Shown: piece after piece, positions 9,057 through 18,493 of the stretch | How the letters are laid out: each line of letters opens with the position of its first letter | Position numbering within the stretch: position 1 is the first letter of the stretch | Position numbers and translations under genes: made by a program | NCBI GenBank assembly: GCA_031286325.1 | Contig: JAITUT010000096.1 | Span: 1-64,000, forward strand | Reading direction: 5' to 3' | From: Helicobacteraceae bacterium | GTDB taxonomy: Bacteria; Campylobacterota; Campylobacteria; Campylobacterales; SZUA-545 | DNA: 64,000 nucleotides | Notes under the pieces: generated by a model | Databases searched by the model: none | Told to the model about the DNA's origin: nothing | The model's input: only the letters and a program-made list of their open reading frames with translations

Positions 9057-10208
9057 ATGTTGGTGGATTCAGGCGTCTTTCAAATCCCCTTTTTGAGTCG
9101 CGAAAACGGCGTAGATCGTTTTGAGAGCGCGATCTGGTGGGTAATTTTCACTATGTTTTTGTTTGTCGGCGTGAATTCGCTTTGCGCCGCGCCGCTTACC
9201 GTCGACACCGCCGAAAACGGCACGAAGATCAAAGATTTAACGAGCATTGTAGGCGTGCGCGATAACCAGCTTATGGGCTACGGGATCGTAGTCGGTTTGA
9301 ACGGCACGGGAGACGGCACGACTGGCGCGATGACCACGCAGACGATCGCGAATTTGCTATCCAGCGTGAATATCAAGGTGAGCCAAGCCGACATCAACAG
9401 CAAAAATGTCGCGGCGGTAATGGTTACGGCGCGCCTTGCGCCGTTTGCCAGACAAGGCGACAAAACCAGCGTTGAGTTAGGATCAATCGGAGACGCGAAG
9501 AGTTTGCGCGGAGGCACTTTGCTAATGACCGCGCTCAAAGGCGCGGACGGCAACATTTACGCGGTGGCGCAGGGCGCGGTTTCTACGGTCGGCGGCGGCG
9601 CGGCGGCGAATAGCGGGATCATTGAAAACGGCGCGATCGTGGAGCAGGAGGCGAGGTTTAATTTAGCCGATCGCGATTCGGCGATTTTGAGTCTGAAAGA
9701 GGAAAATTTAGACCACGCGGTTTTGATTCAAAACGCGATAAACGCGCGTTTCGCGGAAGTTTTTTTGCAGGAAGCGCAGCAAAAAGCCCGCCAAAACAAT
9801 ATGGGCGCGATCCAAAAACGTCAGCAAATTGAGCCCGATCGCGCGGCTTTCGCGCAGGATTCGCGCTCAATCAACCTCAAAAGACCCAAAAGTATGAGTA
9901 TGGTTGAGTTTCTCTCGATCGTGAATAACATTGAGATCGCCACAACCCAGCCTAGCAGGATCACGATTGACGAAAAGAGCGGCACGATCGTGGCGGGAAT
10001 GAACATTCGCGTGCGCCCCGTGGTGGTTACGCACAACGCGATGACCCTGAATATTGACCAGAGCCTAGCGCCTGAAGGATCGCCGCTGACGGTATCGAGC
10101 GTCGCCGGCGCGTTGCAGCAAATCGGCGCTACGGCGAGCGATCTGATCGCGATAATGCGCGCTTTGAAGCGCAGCGGCGCGATCGAAGCCGAGCTCGTGA
10201 TAAATTGA
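9057..10208 (+). CDS. flgI: Flagellar P-ring protein FlgI
   Basis: KIKDLTSIVGVRDNQLMGYGIVVGLNGTGDGT... ; aaaggag RBS before ATG 9057. Confidence 0.95.
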   Translation: MLVDSGVFQIPFLSRENGVDRFESAIWWVIFTMFLFVGVNSLCAAPLTVDTAENGTKIKDLTSIVGVRDNQLMGYGIVVGLNGTGDGTTGAMTTQTIANLLSSVNIKVSQADINSKNVAAVMVTARLAPFARQGDKTSVELGSIGDAKSLRGGTLLMTALKGADGNIYAVAQGAVSTVGGGAAANSGIIENGAIVEQEARFNLADRDSAILSLKEENLDHAVLIQNAINARFAEVFLQEAQQKARQNNMGAIQKRQQIEPDRAAFAQDSRSINLKRPKSMSMVEFLSIVNNIEIATTQPSRITIDEKSGTIVAGMNIRVRPVVVTHNAMTLNIDQSLAPEGSPLTVSSVAGALQQIGATASDLIAIMRALKRSGAIEAELVIN

Positions 10209-10349
10209 CAAACTTTGGAATGTTTTGTGCTAGAAATATGGCGAAATTGCGACTCAAAGCGTATGCGTTCGCGCCGTTATAGCAAAGAAGCCCGCAATGA
10301 AGACAACAAACGTTTGTCGGCGTAAAGCGACGGCAATTTTTAGGAGTTT

Positions 10350-10394
10350 CCAAAGACGTAAAGTCTTTGGTAAAAGCGAGAATAAAATTCTCGC
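10350..10394. repeat. Tandem double hairpin between flgI and flgJ
   Basis: CCAAAGAC-gtaaa-GTCTTTGG then GCGAGAAT-aaa-ATTCTCGC, both 8-bp perfect stems. Confidence 0.75.
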
Positions 10395-10416
10395 GAGAAG
10401 TTAAAAAAGGCTCTAA

Positions 10417-10713
10417 ATGATTAACACTATAGAGGCGACTAACCCCAGAAACGCAATTCTGGGCAACGTCATAGCCAAAACGCAGGAGACGAAAGCCGCG
10501 CTTAGAGAGCAGACCGACAACTTTGAGGCTCTCTTATTAAAGACCCTGCTAGACGAGGCTATGCCGAAGGCGGATACTTTATTTGGAGAGGGCGCGGGGA
10601 GCGAAATTTATAGGTCGCTTTACCACGAGGCGTTATCGGGCGCGCTTGCGGGCGGGTTTGGGTATAGCGAACTTCTTTACAATTCTTTGGCGGATGCTAT
10701 TAAAGAAAAATGA
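10417..10713 (+). CDS. FlgJ-like rod-binding protein (no muramidase domain)
   Basis: NFEALLLKTLLDEAMPKADTLFGEGAGSEIYRSLYHEALSGALA; located after flgI. Confidence 0.8.
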   Translation: MINTIEATNPRNAILGNVIAKTQETKAALREQTDNFEALLLKTLLDEAMPKADTLFGEGAGSEIYRSLYHEALSGALAGGFGYSELLYNSLADAIKEK

Positions 10714-10762
10714 TTGTTGCCGATTTAGTTGAAAATACCCTTTGGGGACGAAAGGATTTCAG

Positions 10763-10957
10763 ATGATTACTCCCATTACCCAAGCGCAAGTAGGGCAGAT
10801 CAACACGGCAAACGGCAACGCTCCAAAAAGCGTAAAGGCGGAGGAGACCTGCGGGGTCAAAACGAAAGTTGATGAGATCAAAGAACAGATCGCCAAAGGC
10901 GAATATAAAATTGATCTCAAAAAAACTGCTGAAAAAGTAGCCGAAGAGTTGCTTTGA
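10763..10957 (+). CDS. flgM: Anti-sigma-28 factor FlgM
   Basis: KVDEIKEQIAKGEYKIDLKKTAEKVAEELL is FlgM-like; located in the flg cluster. Confidence 0.8.
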   Translation: MITPITQAQVGQINTANGNAPKSVKAEETCGVKTKVDEIKEQIAKGEYKIDLKKTAEKVAEELL

Positions 10958-11015
10958 GTCGCGAGTTTTCGCGACTCTAAAGTCCGCGCGGCAAATTTGG
11001 ATAAAGGCGAATACT

Positions 11016-11477
11016 ATGGAAACGAGGCTTAACGAGGCGCTAACTACGATCACTTCCTTGATCGCGCTTACCAAAGATGATTTGGCGGATATTAAAGAAG
11101 CTAAACACGACGCGGTATTTTCCAGATCGTTTACCAAAGAAAATCTAGCAATTTTATTTGAAAAGCAAAAGTTAGCTTTGGATACGGAAATAACTGAGCT
11201 GGCGGCTAAAAACTCGCAACAAGAGATCGGCGATCTATTAACGGACGCCGAGAAATCCCTATTAAACGATCTTAAAAATTCATTAATAGAGCTTCACGCG
11301 CTCAATAAACGTTTCGGGACTTTAGCGATCGCGGTCGGCGAATTTTACACTTCGCTCGTTAGGGCGATCTTTCCGGCGCAGGACGCGGGCTACGGCGCGA
11401 ATTATAGCGGCGCGGCTCCGAGCGCGGCTGCGATCGCGCACCGCGAACGCGCGGGAATTTTGAAGACGAGAGGGTAG
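11016..11477 (+). CDS. FlgN-like flagellar chaperone
   Basis: Helical 153-aa protein directly between flgM and flgK; assignment mainly by synteny. Confidence 0.6.
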   Translation: METRLNEALTTITSLIALTKDDLADIKEAKHDAVFSRSFTKENLAILFEKQKLALDTEITELAAKNSQQEIGDLLTDAEKSLLNDLKNSLIELHALNKRFGTLAIAVGEFYTSLVRAIFPAQDAGYGANYSGAAPSAAAIAHRERAGILKTRG

Positions 11478-11481
11478 AAAA

Positions 11482-13689
11482 ATGTCGTTGTTCAGCGCGC
11501 TTTATACGGGTTATTCGGGTCTGCAAGTCGCGCAGCTCGGCACGGACATCACATCTAACAACATCGCCAACGCCGAAAATCCAGTCTACACGCGGCAACG
11601 TATAGATGTTTCCGCGCGATTTAGCCTGCATATGAGCCCAGGCGACATCGGCACGGGCGCGCAAGTTGATCAGGTGATTAGAGTTCACGATGAATTTACT
11701 TACGCGCGTTTCCGCGAAGCCGAAACTGTTTTGGAGTATCAAAATTACCTCTCGCAGACGCTTGTGGAGATTAGCGAATATTTTCCCGATGTTTTAGAAA
11801 AGGGTTTACAAAAGGACTTGCTAGATTATTTCGCGGCGTGGCAAAAGTTGTCAATGAACCCTACGGAGGCTTCGCAGAAAGTCGTTTTGGCGGAGACGGC
11901 GAAAAATTTGGGCAAAAACCTCGCCAGCACGCGCGACAAAATGACCGAAATGCAAAAGCTAGCCGATCAGTCGATCGTGAGTATGGTAGATGAAATTAAC
12001 AAGCTTGCGAAAGAGATCGCCAAAATCAATAGCAAAATCCGCGAGTTAGAGGCGCGCGAATACGATCACGCCAACCAGCTCCGCGACGAGCGCGATAATT
12101 TGGAGTTGCAACTGCAAAAGCTCACAGGTTGTCAAATCCTTAAAACAGGTCTGAAAACTATGACCGAAACCGACACTAACGTCGCCGATTACGATGAAAA
12201 TTACCAAATAATGCTGGGCGGATTTACTTTGGTAAATGACCACAATGCTGGCAAAATCACAGCGCTCAAAGCGGATAACGCATCCGGCGGAATGAGCTCG
12301 ATTTACTTTGTTCAGCGCGATCTTTCGCAAATTGACATCAGCAAGGATATTGTCGGCGGCAAAATGGGAGCTTTACTTGACTTGCGCGGGCGCGTTTACA
12401 GCCGCGCTACGGGCGAGCCTGAGGACGGTTTGCTCCAAAAATATAAAGATATGTTAGACGTCTTTGCGCGAGGCGTCATTCAATCGACAAACCAAATTTA
12501 CGCCAGCGGCGCGACCGACAAAATGTCCAGCGATCAGATCGGATCGACTGTGGCGTTAAACGCGCGCCAAGCGAAGTGGATTCCGATCGCGGAGCTTGAA
12601 AAAGACGGGCTTTTGCGCAATAAAGTTCAGGCGGGCGAAATGGTGATCACGGCTTACGATCGCAATGGAAACAGATTTCAGCCGGATATTAAAGTCTGGA
12701 TTGATCCTAAAACTATGAGCGTTCAGCAAGTCGCGGACGCAATCAACACCGAATTAAACAGCAGAGGCTATGATGGGGAGGCGGTAGTCAGCGGCGGTCA
12801 ATTGGGGCTTTTGACAAACACTACGGGCAAGCCTGTGGAGCTTGGCGCTCTTTTGATTGCGGACGATCACTCGTTATTGCGATCGGCTCTCGGAATGACG
12901 GGCGCTCAGCAATTAGACATCGTAGACGCCGTGCATATTCCATTCACGATCAACAACGGCACATTTACGATCGGCGTCTATGACAGAAACGGCGACAAGA
13001 TCGCAACTCGCGAGATCAAAATACAAAAAGATTCGGAAAATCCGCTTTATTCGACTTTAGAGGGGATCGTAGCGCAGATCAATATGCCCTTTGTAGACGA
13101 CAACAAAGACAACGATATGTCAAACGATCTTGACGATCTGCTGATCGCGGGGTTTAACGGCAATCGCGTGGAGATCGCGGTACGCGATCAAAACGCCGGG
13201 CTTTACTTTAATATAGAAGATCACGGCACGCTTTTTGCGGGCGCGATCGGGTTAAATAAATTTTTTAGCGGCGATTCCGCGCGGAATCTTGATTTGTTTG
13301 AAGATTTCAAGAAAGACCCCTCGAAAATTCAAGCATACGATCTGCCAGTCGTGGGAAATAACGAGATCGCGAACAAAATGCAACAATTGCAATATGACAG
13401 CATCTCATTTTTCACCAACGATCGCACGGTCAAGCGCGAGACGATTATGGGACAGTTTAAGTTTATTAACGCGATCATCGCCGAAGACACCGCGACATCG
13501 CTCACCACGCTTGAAACCGCAATGGCGATTGAAAACAGCGTAAGAAAGCAATTTGAGAGTATAAGCAAAGTGAATGTTGACGAAGAGCTGGCGAATTTAA
13601 TCCGTTTTCAGGCGTCTTACGGCGCGAACGCCCGCGTGATCAGCACGATCCAAATAATGCTTGATACTTTGCTCGGCATTAAGATGTAA
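11482..13689 (+). CDS. flgK: Flagellar hook-associated protein 1 FlgK
   Basis: SLFSALYTGYSGLQVAQLGTDITSNNIANAENPVYTRQ at N-terminus; LANLIRFQASYGANARVISTIQIMLDTLLGI at C-terminus. Confidence 0.95.
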   Translation: MSLFSALYTGYSGLQVAQLGTDITSNNIANAENPVYTRQRIDVSARFSLHMSPGDIGTGAQVDQVIRVHDEFTYARFREAETVLEYQNYLSQTLVEISEYFPDVLEKGLQKDLLDYFAAWQKLSMNPTEASQKVVLAETAKNLGKNLASTRDKMTEMQKLADQSIVSMVDEINKLAKEIAKINSKIRELEAREYDHANQLRDERDNLELQLQKLTGCQILKTGLKTMTETDTNVADYDENYQIMLGGFTLVNDHNAGKITALKADNASGGMSSIYFVQRDLSQIDISKDIVGGKMGALLDLRGRVYSRATGEPEDGLLQKYKDMLDVFARGVIQSTNQIYASGATDKMSSDQIGSTVALNARQAKWIPIAELEKDGLLRNKVQAGEMVITAYDRNGNRFQPDIKVWIDPKTMSVQQVADAINTELNSRGYDGEAVVSGGQLGLLTNTTGKPVELGALLIADDHSLLRSALGMTGAQQLDIVDAVHIPFTINNGTFTIGVYDRNGDKIATREIKIQKDSENPLYSTLEGIVAQINMPFVDDNKDNDMSNDLDDLLIAGFNGNRVEIAVRDQNAGLYFNIEDHGTLFAGAIGLNKFFSGDSARNLDLFEDFKKDPSKIQAYDLPVVGNNEIANKMQQLQYDSISFFTNDRTVKRETIMGQFKFINAIIAEDTATSLTTLETAMAIENSVRKQFESISKVNVDEELANLIRFQASYGANARVISTIQIMLDTLLGIKM

Positions 13690-13750
13690 GAGCTTAAAGC
13701 GCTTTTAGCTAAAATCCGCTCCGCGAAAACTAAATTTAGCAAGAAAGCGG

Positions 13751-13972
13751 GTGATAATTTTGCCGGGTGTGAAAGTAAAAGAGAACGAATCGTTTGAAGA
13801 AGCGTATCGCAGGTTCAAAAAACAAGTTGATCGCAACTTGATCGTTACCGAAGCGCGCGCGCGCAAGACTTTCGAGAGCAATGTCGAGAAGAAAAAAAAG
13901 CGCAAGATCGCGTCTCGCAAAAAGCAATTAAAACGTCTTTATATGATGCGCCGATATGAGAGTCGCTTGTAA
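13751..13972 (+). CDS. rpsU: 30S ribosomal protein S21
   Basis: [38 protein letters not shown]...[17 protein letters not shown]. The actual start may be TTG at 13760. Confidence 0.93.
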   Translation: MIILPGVKVKENESFEEAYRRFKKQVDRNLIVTEARARKTFESNVEKKKKRKIASRKKQLKRLYMMRRYESRL

Positions 13973-13989
13973 AATCGCGAACACTCCTC

Positions 13990-14034
13990 GCGGGAGCAAA
14001 GTTCCCGCTTGCGGACAAGAGGTCTCGCCTCTTG
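13990..14034. repeat. Tandem double-hairpin element after rpsU
   Basis: GCGGGA-gcaaag-TTCCCGC then CAAGAGG-tctcg-CCTCTTG. Confidence 0.7.
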
Positions 14035-14143
14035 ACTCTCAGAATTTGTCGTTCAGCCCCGTCTGGCAAATTTTGCCGTTGCGTTGCTCGCTATCCGTTT
14101 GCCGTAGCGAGCGCGGCGGTTTTTATAGGTTTGTTTCCCAACT

Positions 14144-15139
14144 ATGAATATCGAAAAATCTCTAGCCGAAACAACAGATAAATCCGCGAATGAAACGAGC
14201 GGCGAGGCGCAGCTTCGCTCCGCGCCGCAATGGCGGAGGAACGCGAATAGCGGCAAAGCTAGATCAGGCTTTGTCGCGGTTATCGGTCGCCCTAACGCGG
14301 GAAAGAGTACGCTTATTAACGCGCTTGTGAAGAGCAAGATCGCGCTTGTGAGCAAAAAAGCGGGCGCGACCAGAAAACGCCAGAACGCGATCGTAACGCT
14401 AGACGATCAAAACGCGCAGATAATTTTCACCGACACGCCGGGTCTTGACGATCGCAAAGAGGCATTGAATAACTTTATGCAAAAAGAAGCTTTGCGGGCG
14501 ATCAAAGATTCTGATCTCGTCTTATTTCTCGCCGATATGGCGGATTCCACGCAAAATTACGAAAAATTTTTGAATGCAGCGGGCGACAAACCGCATTTGA
14601 TCGCGCTGACGAAAATGGATAATTTTCCGCGCGAAAAGCGGCTCGCGAAACTTGCCGAATATCAAAAATTCGCCGAAAAATATATCGCGATCGCGCCGAT
14701 CAGCGCGAAAAAAAACGACTTCGCGCCGCTTTTAAGCGAGATCGCGAAACTTCTGCCCGAACATCCCTTTTATTTTGATCCTGACGATCTAACCGATCAC
14801 ACGATCCGCGATATTTATAAAGAGATTATCCGAGAGGCGATCTTTGATAATTTCAGCGAAGAGGTGCCTTACAGCGCGGAAGTTGAGATTACGGAATTTC
14901 GCGAAACAGAGACGCTAGATCGCGTGAAAGCGATCGTCTATGTTGAAAAAGAGTCGCAAAAGTCTATTATTATAGGTAAGGGCGGAAGCGGCGTAAAAAG
15001 ATTAGGCTGCGCGGCTAGGCGATCTATTGAAGCCTTTTCGGGCAAAAAAACATATCTTGAGCTAAACATAAATTTAATACAATCGTGGCGAAAAAGCGAA
15101 ACTGCGCTGAAAAAGTTCGGTTACACGGAAGGCGTATGA
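14144..15139 (+). CDS. era: GTPase Era with about 40-aa N-terminal extension
   Basis: GFVAVIGRPNAGKSTLINALVKSKIALVSKKAGATRKRQNAIVTL...DTPGLDD; C-terminal KH region IIIGKGGSGVKRLGCAARRSIE. Confidence 0.95.
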   Translation: MNIEKSLAETTDKSANETSGEAQLRSAPQWRRNANSGKARSGFVAVIGRPNAGKSTLINALVKSKIALVSKKAGATRKRQNAIVTLDDQNAQIIFTDTPGLDDRKEALNNFMQKEALRAIKDSDLVLFLADMADSTQNYEKFLNAAGDKPHLIALTKMDNFPREKRLAKLAEYQKFAEKYIAIAPISAKKNDFAPLLSEIAKLLPEHPFYFDPDDLTDHTIRDIYKEIIREAIFDNFSEEVPYSAEVEITEFRETETLDRVKAIVYVEKESQKSIIIGKGGSGVKRLGCAARRSIEAFSGKKTYLELNINLIQSWRKSETALKKFGYTEGV

Positions 15140-15241
15140 AAAAATTTATCTTGAGCTAAGCATAAATTTAATACAATCAAGGCGCAAGAACAAAACCGCG
15201 CTGAAAAAGTTCGGTTACACGGAAGGCGTATGAAGAAATTT
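15054..15241 (+). repeat. Two tandem copies of a 94-bp unit (era 3' end plus next gene's start region)
   Basis: cttgagctaa(a/g)cataaatttaatacaatc...gctgaaaaagttcggttacacggaaggcgtatgaa(a/g)aaatttat occurs twice; ATGs at 15136 and 15230 are 94 bp apart. Confidence 0.9.
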
Positions 15242-16282
15242 ATATTTTTGACATTGTCGCTTTTGGCAATAAATTTGATCGCCGCCCCCGCCGCGCCCGT
15301 TACGCAAAACGGCGCGCAAACTTCCAGCGGCGATTTCTCGGAAATTTTGGCGCAGATTTTAATGGACGAGGGCGAGGACGCGGTGAAAGAAAAAGCGCTG
15401 GCGGAGGCGAACAAAGCGCTTTTATCTAAAGATTTTTGGCTGAAAAAGATCGCCAATTTAGACACCAAATTCGGTTATTACGAGGGCAAAAGGCGTATTT
15501 TCGCGGTGGATAAAACCGCAAAAGTCTTTTATTATTACGATTATGACGGCGCGAAACTCATAAAGCGCGGCGAATACAAAGCCACGATGGGAGACGCGGT
15601 GGGCGATAAGTTAAAAGAGGGCGACAACAAAACGCCGGTGGGCGCTTATGAGATCACCTCTACTTTGGAGCAGGGCAAAAACCTTTTTGATCCATATTAC
15701 GGACCGCTCGCGTACACATCAAATTACCCAAATATCCTTGACAAATCGCGCAAAAAAACGGGCGGCGGAATATGGGTGCACGGCTTTCCGCTTAATAACG
15801 GCAAGCGCGAGAGCGAGAACACCAAAGGTTGCGTGGCGATCGACAATGACGCTTTGCTTACGATCAACAAGGATTTAGATGGAAAAAGGATAGAATTACT
15901 AATCAACGAACAAGGAGTGTTGGAAGCGGGTAAAGATGACCTTGCGGCGGTATTGACTTTCCTTTTTAAGTGGCGAATGACTTGGAAAAACAACCAGATT
16001 GACGATTATTTAGCGTTATATTCGCAAAATTTTACGCGAAATGACGGCGCAAATAAAGAAATGTTTGCTAAACTTAAAAGGCAGATATTCGGTAAAGGGG
16101 AAAGAAAAGCTATATTTTTCTCCGATATAGAGATAGTCCCATACCCTAATTCACTTGGAGAGACGATCTTTAAAGTGGGTTTTAAGCAGGATTATCGGGC
16201 GGCGTCACACACGTCAAAACGCGACAAAGAGATCTATGTTCAAAAGAGCGGCGATCATTTCCAAATAATTTTGGAAAATTGA
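15230..16282 (+). CDS. YkuD-domain L,D-carboxypeptidase/transpeptidase, Csd6/Pgp2-like cell-shape enzyme
   Basis: Signal peptide; HGFPLNNGKRESENTKGCVAI catalytic motif; C-terminal NTF2-like-looking domain as in Csd6/Pgp2. Confidence 0.82.
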   Translation: MKKFIFLTLSLLAINLIAAPAAPVTQNGAQTSSGDFSEILAQILMDEGEDAVKEKALAEANKALLSKDFWLKKIANLDTKFGYYEGKRRIFAVDKTAKVFYYYDYDGAKLIKRGEYKATMGDAVGDKLKEGDNKTPVGAYEITSTLEQGKNLFDPYYGPLAYTSNYPNILDKSRKKTGGGIWVHGFPLNNGKRESENTKGCVAIDNDALLTINKDLDGKRIELLINEQGVLEAGKDDLAAVLTFLFKWRMTWKNNQIDDYLALYSQNFTRNDGANKEMFAKLKRQIFGKGERKAIFFSDIEIVPYPNSLGETIFKVGFKQDYRAASHTSKRDKEIYVQKSGDHFQIILEN

Positions 16283-16301
16283 CCAGGCAAAAGGAGGGCA
16301 G

Positions 16302-17831
16302 GTGGCAAAGAGTAAGTTAGCTTCGCGGCAGCGAATAGCGTTTAATAGCGCTACGCCCGGCAAGTTTTGGTCGCTAAGCGGCGACGAAATTAGGCAGGAC
16401 GATATTTCCGAGTTGGATAATGCTGGCTATACGCTGGTAACTATCCCCGACAAGGAGTTTATCTTCCACCAATTTGATTTGCAACGAGATATGGTAGAGG
16501 AGCAGCTCAACGAGCAAGTTGAGTTAAAAGTGTTCCAAGACGCGGGATTAAACCCGATGCTTGAATACAAACACGCCTTTACACGTCGCCCGAGCAAGCA
16601 AGACGAACGTATGTGGACTATCGGAGCGAGCGCGATTTCTATGGGCGCGCTCGAAAGCGCCGCCGCGCCTGTGGTGGATCATACGCCTTATATAGACGCG
16701 GTTGTGCCGGTGAGTACGCTCCCCTACGCGCTATATAACTCAAACATTCTCGATCCGAAGCGCGATGTCTTTATCTACTTCCATAAAGACTCTCTGATCA
16801 TCTCCATATTCGACAACGGCGAATATGTCTACGGCAAGAGCCAAGATCACGGACTTAAAAAACTTCAAGAGTCCTATTCGCAGCTCAGCCACGGACGGAT
16901 GGAGTATGAAGATTTCATCGCGCTTTTGACAAGCGCCCCCAGCGGCGAGGATCAAGAGCATAACTTGCAAGTCCTCTCGGATATGCGAGAGGCGATCAGC
17001 AACGCCCTTTACAATGTGAAGAATATACTTCTCTACGCCGCGCGCGTTTCGGGTATGAACACCCCCGATCGCCTGTTTATCGGCACGAGCGAGGGCGCGG
17101 TACCGGGTCTTGAAGATTTGGCGCAGGAGCTTTTGGAGATTGAGGGGCACGAATTTGTGTTCTATACCCACTTCTTCTCTAAGAGCGATCCTTATGTGGA
17201 TCAACTCTCAATTATGGCGCTTTTGGAGGCGGATAACGCCGTCAAAGGCTTGCAGGCAAACCCCTTTAATCTCACGCCCAAAAAACGTCCGGGAGCGTTT
17301 ACGTCGCGCGCGGGCGGCAAGGCGATCTTGCTTGTGGCGGCGGCTTTGATCGCGGCGATCGCGTGGCCTCTTTGGTACGTCGTCCATTCGGAGTATTACA
17401 TATATAAGAATAAGGACGAGTTGAAGAAGCTCAATGTGCATCAGCGCGAGTTTGACGAGTTGCAAGCGCGCAAGCGGCAATTGGAAGAGGAGCGCACGAA
17501 GCTAATCGCCGAGGAAGCCGACACGAAGAAAAAGGTTGACGACTCCCGCGCCCTTTTGAACAAAATTCACGAGATGCGCGTTTTGGCGCAACCGGCGGCG
17601 TCTAACATCGCCTATCTTTTTGATAGGATCAACGAGGCTAAAGTCCGCACGGAAGAGGTTACAGTCAAAGGCAAAAACGCGACCGCTAAGATTAGAGCGG
17701 GGCGCGACACGCAGATTACAGCGCTTTTGAAACGGCTTGCCGAGGACAACTATCAGCCCGAACTCCGCAAGATCGAAAAATTAGAAGGCGGCTCTTTTAA
17801 CGCCGAACTGAAAGTGAGGTTCCCACAATGA
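16302..17831 (+). CDS. PilM/MshI-like pilus assembly protein
   Basis: Actin-like N-terminal region, late TM (ILLVAAALIAAIAWPLWYVV) and coiled coil; first gene of a pilus operon. Confidence 0.65.
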   Translation: MAKSKLASRQRIAFNSATPGKFWSLSGDEIRQDDISELDNAGYTLVTIPDKEFIFHQFDLQRDMVEEQLNEQVELKVFQDAGLNPMLEYKHAFTRRPSKQDERMWTIGASAISMGALESAAAPVVDHTPYIDAVVPVSTLPYALYNSNILDPKRDVFIYFHKDSLIISIFDNGEYVYGKSQDHGLKKLQESYSQLSHGRMEYEDFIALLTSAPSGEDQEHNLQVLSDMREAISNALYNVKNILLYAARVSGMNTPDRLFIGTSEGAVPGLEDLAQELLEIEGHEFVFYTHFFSKSDPYVDQLSIMALLEADNAVKGLQANPFNLTPKKRPGAFTSRAGGKAILLVAAALIAAIAWPLWYVVHSEYYIYKNKDELKKLNVHQREFDELQARKRQLEEERTKLIAEEADTKKKVDDSRALLNKIHEMRVLAQPAASNIAYLFDRINEAKVRTEEVTVKGKNATAKIRAGRDTQITALLKRLAEDNYQPELRKIEKLEGGSFNAELKVRFPQ

Positions 17832-18493
17832 GCGTAGGTGCTGGCAGAAAGAAAAAGGGCGAAGACTTTTCGGTAAAGTTTGATAACTTTGTTACCAAAC
17901 TGGACAGTTGGATCGCGTCGCGTAAGCCTCAAGAAATAAAATTGATTGCTTTGTTGATACCGGTTCTTCTGTTGATTGGGGATTACCAATATATAATTCC
18001 CAAAGTTTCCAAACAAGCCGAGAAGAGCAAAGCCGCGTATGACGAGACGATGAGAAAGATCAGAGCTTTCAAAGACGGCGGCGGTAAAGAGGAGGTGCAG
18101 CGACTCGAAGCCGAGACGGCGCGCCTGCGCGATAGCATTATTCGTATGAATCAGACAGATTCTTACATTCAGGTGCAGCTAACCGGTATTGACCACCTCT
18201 TTTTCTCAACTTTGGAGTGGGCGCAACACCTTGACTTTGTTACTGAAAAAGCCGCTGAGAATCACATTGTGATTACAACGCAGGAGAACAAAGTGCAAGG
18301 CTCGCAGGTAGGCTTCGGTCCCGTAATGGAGGTTGTGGTAGACGGCGAAGGTAGCTTCCAATCGGCTATGAAGTATCTATTCATAGTAGAAACGGGTGTG
18401 TCTATCACCCCGATTGAAGAGCTGGAGATGAAGATAGACGAGAAAGATCGTCTCGCTTTCAAAGCGAAAAGCGTTCTGTGGGGTATGAAATGA
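17828..18493 (+). CDS. PilO/MshJ-like pilus assembly protein
   Basis: Single TM plus coiled coil; position between PilM-like and PilP-like genes. Confidence 0.6.
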   Translation: MSVGAGRKKKGEDFSVKFDNFVTKLDSWIASRKPQEIKLIALLIPVLLLIGDYQYIIPKVSKQAEKSKAAYDETMRKIRAFKDGGGKEEVQRLEAETARLRDSIIRMNQTDSYIQVQLTGIDHLFFSTLEWAQHLDFVTEKAAENHIVITTQENKVQGSQVGFGPVMEVVVDGEGSFQSAMKYLFIVETGVSITPIEELEMKIDEKDRLAFKAKSVLWGMK

